DNA from: Octadecabacter sp.
Lineage (GTDB): Bacteria; Pseudomonadota; Alphaproteobacteria; Rhodobacterales; Rhodobacteraceae
Length of the DNA stretch: 12,066 nt
Direction: 5' to 3'
Assembly (NCBI GenBank): GCA_018500065.2
Contig: JAHBAO020000337.1
Coordinates: forward strand, 1 to 12,066
Below, one piece after another: positions 6,665 to 12,066 of this stretch. The position numbers and the translations under genes were made by a program. Below the pieces are notes generated by a model. That model was not told where the DNA came from and did not search any database. It saw only the letters and a program-made list of their open reading frames with translations. Each line of letters opens with the position of its first letter. Positions within the stretch are counted from its first letter, which is position 1.

Positions 6665-6899
6665 TTGGATGCCATCGGGGAACTTTTCGCCGCGATCCTA
6701 GAAGCGTCTATTCGTGTCCTTTATGGTGTCATTCGTCTGATCATCCGCGCGATTGGGGCGCGGATATCGCGAACTTGATGCCGCGCGCTTTATTCCTGAC
6801 ACCACTCATTTCGCCTTTGAACCGGATCGCCGCGCGGGGCTGTTGGACCGTGTGTTTGGGGCACAAACTGCGGATCGTCCCCCCCGCGCGCAAGACTAA
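6665..6899 (+). pseudogene. Small gene apparently broken by a one-base frameshift
   Basis: Two frames join into one plausible protein. From a TTG at 6665, three bases after the previous stop, the first frame reads LDAIGELFAAILEASIRVLY, then GVIRLIIRAIG, an amphipathic or membrane-like helix. It then stops at TGA 6776-6778. One frame over, from about 6759, the DNA reads RGYRELDAARFIPDTTHF, then AFEPDRRAGLLDRVFGAQT, and ends at TAA 6897-6899. Removing one G from GGGG (6755-6758) fuses them into 77 residues with a consistent layout: hydrophobic N-terminus, charged C-terminal half. The downstream frame has a stop at 6738-6740 and no good start, so it is not a separate gene. I do not recognise the family. 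It could be a real mutation, a sequencing error in the G run, or, less likely, programmed frameshifting. Confidence 0.55.
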
Positions 6900-6955
6900 A
6901 CCTTGCGAGCACGGACCGAGACGGTCAAATAGTCCGCAACGACAAAGGACGCTCC

Positions 6956-7408
6956 ATGCTCAACGCTCTACGCATCGCCAACCTCGCCCTGCTGATCCTG
7001 TTTCCTATCGCTTGGTTCGCCCCGCTTTTGCGCGCGGCCCTCTTGCCGATCTTCGGGATGGACGAAATCTCGGTGATTTCTGGCCTGCAAAGCCTGTGGG
7101 GGAGTGATGTGTTCCTCGCCCTTGTCGTCACCGCCTTCGCGATCTTCGCGCCCTACTTGAAAACCATCGGGCTGGCGTTGGTGCATTTTGATTTGTTGAA
7201 AGCCAAGGTGCTGCCCGTGCTGGGCTATTTGGGCAAACTGGCGATGGCAGATATTTTCCTTATCGCGCTTTATGTGGTTGTCGTTAAAGGCGCAGGACGC
7301 GTGACCGTCGAGGGCGGCTGGGGCTTGTACATGTTTACGGGCTGCGTCCTCGCTTCGATCCTGATTTCCATTTTCACGGGTCGCCACATCAAGGCGACTG
7401 CGAAATGA
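6956..7408 (+). CDS. PqiA-domain membrane protein (paraquat-inducible protein A family)
   Basis: The 150-residue product is a four-helix inner-membrane protein, with segments at about 8-30, 51-70, 96-112 and 122-141. The stretch GKLAMADIFLIALYVVVVKG (93-112) corresponds to the PqiA core motif, in which a D-V/I-F pair opens the third helix. FPIAWFAPLL and LFGMDEISVISGL-type loops also fit. Full-length E. coli PqiA carries two such domains plus zinc-binding cysteines; this copy has one domain and lacks a CxxC pair. PqiA proteins usually accompany the MCE protein PqiB in envelope lipid transport. Here the nearest transporter genes are the MlaE/MlaF pair about 1.5 kb upstream, with no MCE gene visible. 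AAAGGA (6943-6948) precedes the ATG by 7 bases. The stop overlaps the hydrolase start (ATGA). Confidence 0.75.
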   Translation: MLNALRIANLALLILFPIAWFAPLLRAALLPIFGMDEISVISGLQSLWGSDVFLALVVTAFAIFAPYLKTIGLALVHFDLLKAKVLPVLGYLGKLAMADIFLIALYVVVVKGAGRVTVEGGWGLYMFTGCVLASILISIFTGRHIKATAK

Positions 7409-8346
7409 TGAACCGTCGGACATTTATGGCGACAAGTTCTGTGGCGCTGATGGCAGGGTGCGAAGCGCGCGGTCTGTTTACGGCCCCCATCATCGGGGCA
7501 ATCATTGATAATCAGCCGATCTTGATGGCAACCAACCGCGCGTCCTTTGACAGTTCAGACCATATTGATGGGTTGAACTTTTATGACCTCGATGTCGCCG
7601 TGCCACGCAATCGCCTCCCCGGTGAAGTCCCCGTTGAGGGCGACAATGCCTTCGCCTTGTCGCGTCAACGTCAGGTGACGTCTGATCAAGACATCAAGCG
7701 CGCGCTCGGCCCTGCTGGCGGCGATCCGCTGGTGATCTGGGTGCACGGGTTTAACAACACATCCGCCGAAGCCGTCTACCGTCAAGCGCAGATGGTCAAG
7801 GATACTGGCATGCGCGGGCCGCAACTGTCGTTTGTTTGGCCGTCCGCATCCACCGCCAGCGGATATTTGTTTGACCGCGACAGCGCCTTGCAATCGCGAT
7901 CTGCCCTCGAAGACCTGTTCGTTCGCTTGGGGCGCATTTGGGGCGGGCCGATTACCTTAGTGGCGCACTCGCTCGGTTGCATGCTGGCGATGGAAGCCCT
8001 CGTGCGGATGCGCCTGAAAAACCAACCCGTCGTGCTGGACAGCTTGATCCTGCTGCAGCCCGATATTTCACCGGATGTTTTCACCGCCCAAGTCAGCGAC
8101 ATTTCCCCCCTGCCCAAGAATGCGCTGCTCGTTGTTTCGGGCCGCGATCCGGCGCTGTTCGTTTCGGCACGCTTGGCCCAAGCCCAAAACCGCGTTGGCG
8201 CGGATGTGGACGACATTGCAGCCTATGAACAGCTGGGATTTCGCGTGGTCGACCTGACAGACATCCGCGACGCAAAAGACAACCACCTTGTGGCGCTGAC
8301 GTCGCCTACCGTGCTCGCGTTCTTGCGCGACATGAACGAAGGCTGA
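7405..8346 (+). CDS. Lipoprotein alpha/beta hydrolase (DUF900-like)
   Basis: The 313-residue product has the order of an alpha/beta-hydrolase: an oxyanion-side strand VIWVHGFNNTSAEAVYR (110-126), then LSFVWPSASTASGYLFDRDSA (141-161). The nucleophile elbow VAHSLGCMLAME (186-197) centres on Ser189. Candidate acids are Asp220 or Asp248, and the likely His is His294 in KDNHLVAL. The HGFNNT and FVWPSA...GY..DR.SA segments are typical of DUF900 esterase/lipase-like proteins. The N-terminus MMNRRTFMATSSVALMAGC combines a twin-Arg motif with a lipobox-like end at Cys19, so a lipid-anchored, exported protein is likely. The Met at -3 is not the most common lipobox residue. It begins inside the PqiA-domain gene's stop, and ATG 7408 is an equally possible start. 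The substrate is unknown; a lipid or ester is only an inference. Confidence 0.8.
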   Translation: MMNRRTFMATSSVALMAGCEARGLFTAPIIGAIIDNQPILMATNRASFDSSDHIDGLNFYDLDVAVPRNRLPGEVPVEGDNAFALSRQRQVTSDQDIKRALGPAGGDPLVIWVHGFNNTSAEAVYRQAQMVKDTGMRGPQLSFVWPSASTASGYLFDRDSALQSRSALEDLFVRLGRIWGGPITLVAHSLGCMLAMEALVRMRLKNQPVVLDSLILLQPDISPDVFTAQVSDISPLPKNALLVVSGRDPALFVSARLAQAQNRVGADVDDIAAYEQLGFRVVDLTDIRDAKDNHLVALTSPTVLAFLRDMNEG

Positions 8347-8395
8347 CGCGAACGTGCCCACTTGCGTTACTTTTAAAATAGAATAAAACGTGAAC

Positions 8396-9763
8396 ATGGC
8401 TAAAGATCTCACCTTCACCTGTACCGCGTGCAATGCCTCTACCACCAAATGGTCGGGACGTTGTGACAGTTGCGAAGCATGGAACACCATTAAAGAAGTG
8501 AAGCCCCTGACGGGCGGCCCAAAGTCCAAAAAGGCGATGGGTGCCGGACGTGGCAAGCAGATCAACCTGACGGATCTTGCGACGCTTGAACCCGAACCGC
8601 CACGTACGCTGTCGGGCGTGGGGGAGTTGGACCGCACCTTGGGGGGGGGCTTGGTGAAGGCGTCCGCGATTTTGGTTGGCGGCGATCCGGGCATCGGCAA
8701 ATCGACATTGCTGTTGCAAGCCGCGGCGCGGTTCGCGCGCAATGGGTTGAAAGTTCTCTATATTTCTGGCGAAGAATCCGCCTCGCAAGTGCAAATGCGC
8801 GCGCGGCGCTTGGGGCTTACTGAAAGCCCCGTGAAACTGGCGTCTGAGACAAACCTGCGCGACATCCTCACGACACTTGAGGCAGAAAAGCCTGACTTCG
8901 TGATTATCGATTCCATCCAGACCATGTGGCTCGACACGGTTGAGGCCGCACCAGGGTCTGTTTCCCAAGTGCGCTCTGCCGCGCATGAATTGACGACATT
9001 TGCCAAACAAAACGGCATCGCCGTGGTTCTTGTGGGGCACGTCACCAAAGAAGGCACCATCGCGGGGCCGCGTGTTGTGGAACATATGGTCGATACGGTG
9101 CTTTATTTTGAAGGCGAACGCGGCCACCAGTTCCGCATCTTGCGCGCCGTGAAAAACCGCTTTGGCCCAGCCGATGAGATTGGCGTGTTTGAAATGACGG
9201 GCAAAGGACTGGCCGAAGTCAAAAACCCCTCTGCAATGTTTCTATCCGAACGCGGTGACCCTGCCCCGGGGTCCGTTGTGTTTGCGGGCATCGAAGGCTC
9301 GCGCCCGATGCTGTGTGAATTTCAGGCCCTTGTCGCGCCGTCCCCGCATTCGCAACCGCGCCGCACGGTTGTTGGCTGGGACGGTAGCCGATTGGCGATG
9401 ATCCTTGCCGTCCTCGAATCCCGTGCCGGCGTGCCGTTCACCGGCCTAGATGTTTACCTCAACGTTGCTGGCGGCTTGCGCGTCACCGAACCTGCGGCTG
9501 ATTTGGCCGTCGCTGCTGCGCTGATTTCCGCGCGCGAAGATGCGGCGTTGCCCAAAGACTGTGTTGTTTTTGGCGAATTAAGCCTCTCTGGTGGCCTACG
9601 CGCCGCACCACAGACGGAAAATCGGTTGAAAGAAGCGTCAAAACTTGGTTTTACCTCCGCAATCACTCCGGTTCGTGCGAAACGTGGTGGGGACAGCGGT
9701 GTAACGATGCGCGAAATGCGTGACTTGCACAGCTTCGTGGAACAAGTATTCGGGGAACGATAA
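8396..9763 (+). CDS. radA: DNA repair and recombination protein RadA
   Basis: RadA (Sms) is a DnaB-like ATPase that promotes branch migration during recombination and repair. The 455 residues hold every domain. The N-terminal zinc finger is CTAC...CDSC (Cys9, 12, 23, 26). A RecA-like core has Walker A GGDPGIGKST (95-104), ISGEESASQVQMRARRLG (123-140) and Walker B FVIIDSIQTM (168-177). The RadA-specific KNRFG is at 253-257. The C-terminal Lon-protease-like domain (about 345-455) includes GLDVYLNVAGGLRVTEPAADLA. I chose ATG 8396 because family members usually begin MAK; GTG 8390 would add two residues. No Shine-Dalgarno is visible. TAGAAT at 8379-8384 could be a -10 element that would give an almost leaderless message. 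A nine-G run at 8641-8649 lies within the Leu-Gly-Gly-Gly-Leu codons. Confidence 0.96.
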   Translation: MAKDLTFTCTACNASTTKWSGRCDSCEAWNTIKEVKPLTGGPKSKKAMGAGRGKQINLTDLATLEPEPPRTLSGVGELDRTLGGGLVKASAILVGGDPGIGKSTLLLQAAARFARNGLKVLYISGEESASQVQMRARRLGLTESPVKLASETNLRDILTTLEAEKPDFVIIDSIQTMWLDTVEAAPGSVSQVRSAAHELTTFAKQNGIAVVLVGHVTKEGTIAGPRVVEHMVDTVLYFEGERGHQFRILRAVKNRFGPADEIGVFEMTGKGLAEVKNPSAMFLSERGDPAPGSVVFAGIEGSRPMLCEFQALVAPSPHSQPRRTVVGWDGSRLAMILAVLESRAGVPFTGLDVYLNVAGGLRVTEPAADLAVAAALISAREDAALPKDCVVFGELSLSGGLRAAPQTENRLKEASKLGFTSAITPVRAKRGGDSGVTMREMRDLHSFVEQVFGER

Positions 9764-9791
9764 CCCCACAGCAAGGCAAGGCGACAAATTT

Positions 9792-10373
9792 ATGGGCGAT
9801 TTCACCATCATCGACGGCGTGGCCGCCATTATTATTATTTTGTCGGCACTGCTGGCCTATTCACGCGGTTTCGTGCGCGAGGCGCTGGCGATCATGGGCT
9901 GGATCGTTGCCACGGTCATGGCGTTCATCTTTGCTGATCAAGTGAAACCACTGGTGAAACAGATTCCCGTTGTTGGCGATTTCATCGGCGACAGCTGTGA
10001 ACTCAGCGTGATTGCAGCCTTTGCAGCGGTGTTCGCCGTGGTTCTGGTGATTGTCTCAATCTTCACACCGCTCTTCTCATCGCTGATCCAACGCTCTGTA
10101 CTGGGTGGCTTGGACCAAGGTCTTGGGTTCTTGTTTGGCGCCTTGCGCGGCATTTTGTTGGTCGCCGTGGCGTTCTTTGTTTACTCTACCGTGCTGCAAA
10201 GCCAAAACATCCCCGTCGTTGAAAACAGCCGCGCAATTGCGGTGTTTTCAAAGATGACAGGCAGCATTGAGGAACGCGACCCTGAAGCCGCGCTCGGTTG
10301 GATCACTACACAGTACGAACAACTCGTCGGTGAATGTGGTGAGACCGTTGAAGCGGCATCCACCGAGAACTAA
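9792..10373 (+). CDS. cvpA: CvpA family membrane protein
   Basis: CvpA is a small inner-membrane protein named from colicin V production in E. coli; its biochemical role is not settled. The 193-residue product has four hydrophobic helices at about 5-23, 31-50, 70-93 and 111-133. It carries the family motifs AYSRGFVREALAIMGW (22-37) and GLDQGLGFLFGALRGILLV (106-124). A polar C-terminal tail follows. AAGG (9778-9781) lies 10 bases before the ATG at 9792. The frame is open farther upstream to 9720, but that part overlaps the end of radA and does not look like CvpA. The gene starts 28 bases after radA. cvpA next to purF is known from E. coli; here one unrelated gene separates them. Confidence 0.9.
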   Translation: MGDFTIIDGVAAIIIILSALLAYSRGFVREALAIMGWIVATVMAFIFADQVKPLVKQIPVVGDFIGDSCELSVIAAFAAVFAVVLVIVSIFTPLFSSLIQRSVLGGLDQGLGFLFGALRGILLVAVAFFVYSTVLQSQNIPVVENSRAIAVFSKMTGSIEERDPEAALGWITTQYEQLVGECGETVEAASTEN

Positions 10374-10394
10374 AGCCAAAAAGGGTCCTCCTCC

Positions 10395-10889
10395 ATGTCG
10401 CGTGAAATCAAATATAGCCTTCTTTTTGTCGCGATCTGCGCGGGCCTATATGGTGCTGCAATCGTATTTATGGCCGCAGGCCGCGCATTTGAATTTAACA
10501 ACTATCCGCGGTTTGTCTTGCCCGCAGCAGCACTCGCGCCGTTGTTTTTCTCGAACCTCATTCTGAAAAAGCTGATTACTACAAAACCGGAAAAGTTCAG
10601 CAGCAAGGAACACATCGTGTTCGCGCTCATTGGCGTATTGGGCGCGACCTGTGTTGCAGCATTTGTTGAAGCCAGTTTTCTGTTTCTCACGCTGTCTGAA
10701 AGCCTAGATCTCACTTTTCACGATGTTCTATTTGCCCCCATTGATAAGCGATATGCCGTCACTGTCTTGTTCGGAATGAGTTTTATGCTCAGTGCGGCTG
10801 GCGTTGCGGCCTATATTTGCGTCATTCGCATCCCCATGACACTAAGCCTTCGGTGTCGTCCTCTCCCGCCGCCAACAGATAGCAGCTAA
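10395..10889 (+). CDS. Four-helix membrane protein of unknown function
   Basis: I do not recognise the family of this 164-residue product. Hydrophobic segments fall at about 8-28, 40-58, 73-98 and 120-145, joined by short loops. The loop KKLITTKPEKFSSKEH between helices 2 and 3 is positively charged. The last 20 residues are Pro/Arg-rich with no clear motif. The ATG at 10395 is preceded by AAGGG (10381-10385) with a spacing of 9. It starts 21 bases after cvpA and in the same direction, so it is likely in the same transcript. A function linked to CvpA, radA or purF is not indicated by any motif. The GACAC...GTGTC inverted repeat near its 3' end (10837-10856) is inside coding DNA. It is likely a real gene, since start, ribosome site and membrane topology agree. 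Confidence 0.75.
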   Translation: MSREIKYSLLFVAICAGLYGAAIVFMAAGRAFEFNNYPRFVLPAAALAPLFFSNLILKKLITTKPEKFSSKEHIVFALIGVLGATCVAAFVEASFLFLTLSESLDLTFHDVLFAPIDKRYAVTVLFGMSFMLSAAGVAAYICVIRIPMTLSLRCRPLPPPTDSS

Positions 10890-10972
10890 ACTGTCGCCAT
10901 GATTGCGTGACACTTTCACGACAAAGCGTTAAACCCCCCTCAACGCAAACCCTCGGATTCGGAGCTGCCCCC

Positions 10973-12066
10973 GTGCCCATGAGCCTTCGCGACCAAATGC
11001 CCCCTGCCCATCCCTTTGATGACGATAAATTAAAGGAAGAATGTGGCGTCTTCGGCGCCGTGGGGGTTGAAAACGCGGCATCCGTCGTCGCCCTCGGCCT
11101 TCATGCTCTGCAACACCGTGGCCAAGAAGCGGGTGGCATCGTCACCCACGATTTCGCGCACGGCTTTAGCTCGGCGCGCAAATTTGGCTATGTCCGTGAC
11201 AATTTTACCGACACAGACACAATGGCCACCTTGCCCGGCCCGATTGGGATCGGGCATGTGCGCTATTCTACTGCTGGCTCAAAGGGCGCGACGCAAATTC
11301 GTGACGTACAGCCGTTCTTTGGCGAATTTTCCATGGGTGGCGCTGCGATTGCGCACAATGGCAACATCACCAACGCACTGGCCCTTCGCAAAGAACTGGT
11401 TGAGCGAGGCTCGATTTTTCAAAGCTCATCTGACAGTGAATGCATCATTCACCTGATGGCCCGCTCAATGGGTCGTAAAATTCCCGACCGCATGGAAGAA
11501 GCCCTGCGCAAGGTTGAAGGCGCGTTTTCTGTGGTCGCGATGACCCGCACCAAACTGATCGGGTGTCGTGACCCGCTGGGCGTGCGCCCGCTGGTTCTTG
11601 GGCAGCTTGGCGATGGTTGGGTGCTCGCGTCTGAAACCTGCGCACTGGATATCATCAACGCAACCTTTATCCGTGAGATCGAACCGGGTGAGATGGTGGT
11701 GATCAACGAAAAGGGCGTTGAATCGCACTTTCCGTTCCGCCGCACTAAGCCGCGCTTCTGCATTTTTGAACACGTCTATTTCAGTCGCCCCGATTCAATT
11801 CTTGGCGGCCGTTCTGTCTATGAGACCCGTGAAAACATTGGCCGTGAACTGGCAAAAGAAGCACCGGTTGAGGCTGATCTTGTCTGCCCCGTGCCGGATT
11901 CCGGCACCCCAGCGGCGATCGGTTATAGCCTTGAATCAGGCATTCCCTACGCGATGGGCATCATCCGCAACCAATACATGGGCCGCACGTTTATTGAACC
12001 ATCCGAGTCCATTCGCAACATGGGCGTGCGCCTGAAACTCAACGTGAACCGTGCGTTGGTTAAGGG
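10973..12066 (+). CDS. purF: Amidophosphoribosyltransferase PurF (3' end outside window)
   Basis: PurF makes phosphoribosylamine from PRPP and glutamine, the first step of purine synthesis. The visible part covers the N-terminal glutaminase domain and the start of the phosphoribosyltransferase domain. Numbering from ATG 10979, the catalytic Cys22 is in KEECGVFG, behind a propeptide that must be cleaved to free the cysteine. Then come LGLHALQHRGQEAGGI (39-54), GHVRYSTAGS (92-101), AHNGNITN (125-132), SSDSECIIHLMA (150-161) and GCRDPLGVRPL (195-205). Cys261 in FCIFEHVYFSRPDS matches an Fe-S cluster ligand of the Bacillus-type enzyme, unlike E. coli PurF. GGAG (10961-10964) is 8 bases before GTG 10973, so I start there; ATG 10979 is the alternative and is 14 bases away. 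The PRPP loop is beyond the window. The gene is open and undamaged to base 12066. Confidence 0.96.
   Translation, partial: MPMSLRDQMPPAHPFDDDKLKEECGVFGAVGVENAASVVALGLHALQHRGQEAGGIVTHDFAHGFSSARKFGYVRDNFTDTDTMATLPGPIGIGHVRYSTAGSKGATQIRDVQPFFGEFSMGGAAIAHNGNITNALALRKELVERGSIFQSSSDSECIIHLMARSMGRKIPDRMEEALRKVEGAFSVVAMTRTKLIGCRDPLGVRPLVLGQLGDGWVLASETCALDIINATFIREIEPGEMVVINEKGVESHFPFRRTKPRFCIFEHVYFSRPDSILGGRSVYETRENIGRELAKEAPVEADLVCPVPDSGTPAAIGYSLESGIPYAMGIIRNQYMGRTFIEPSESIRNMGVRLKLNVNRALVK

Noticed and set aside
6750..6762. Programmed +1 frameshift in the small gene
   Set aside because: No stimulatory structure or known shift motif is evident; mutation or a sequence error at the G run is simpler. 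It is kept open only as a minor alternative.
6775..7107. Open frame of 110 codons on the + strand
   Set aside because: It is out of frame with both the frameshifted small gene and the PqiA-domain gene, and is basic and low in structure; the other two frames carry the real protein character.
9752..9767. GGGG...CCCC inverted repeat at the radA stop as a terminator
   Set aside because: The stem is four base pairs with no T run after it, and cvpA follows closely.
10943..10958. ACGCAAAC similar to half of a PurR operator upstream of purF
   Set aside because: Only the left half fits the E. coli consensus, and PurR of that type is not expected in this group.

Overview
The window reads as an ordinary chromosomal core region of an alphaproteobacterium of the order Rhodobacterales (Roseobacter-type). 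The evidence is the moderately GC-rich coding DNA, the protein types (alphaproteobacterial PyrE, a DnaB with a Gly/Lys-rich insert after the P-loop, a PurF with a propeptide and an Fe-S cysteine), the gene order, and a CCTCCGGCGGAGG hairpin followed by TATTTT between pyrC and pyrE of a kind common between genes in this group. Every supportable gene is on the + strand. I see no tRNA, rRNA, insertion sequence, integrase, CRISPR array or prophage gene.

Layout. Positions 2-493 hold the C-terminal half of dihydroorotase (pyrC), followed by orotate phosphoribosyltransferase (pyrE, 548-1222), so the left end is a pyrimidine-synthesis pair. A 189-base spacer with two DnaA-box-like sequences leads to the replicative helicase gene dnaB (1412-2899) and then alanine racemase (alr, 2942-3979). 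The alr stop overlaps the start of an MlaE-type ABC permease (3976-4752), which overlaps its MlaF-type ATPase (4749-5495). This pair moves lipids between the membranes in known systems, but no MCE (MlaD) protein accompanies it here.

The middle section, 5496-8346, is the least conserved. It holds a doubtful small ORF, a two-helix membrane protein with a long coiled coil (5903-6661), a small gene that appears broken by a one-base frameshift (6665-6899), a PqiA-domain membrane protein (6956-7408), and a lipoprotein alpha/beta hydrolase of the DUF900 type (7405-8346). Several of these look like envelope functions.

The right end returns to housekeeping genes: the recombination and repair ATPase radA (8396-9763), cvpA (9792-10373), an unrecognised four-helix membrane protein (10395-10889), and the first two thirds of purF (10973 to the window end). 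cvpA-purF is a known bacterial neighbourhood; here one extra gene is inserted. Overlapping ATGA junctions at alr/mlaE, mlaE/mlaF and pqiA/hydrolase suggest translational coupling.

I did not find a convincing new biological system. The best leads are the frameshifted small gene, the envelope gene group without an MCE partner, the DnaA-like boxes before dnaB, the nine-G tract inside radA, and the unrecognised gene between cvpA and purF.
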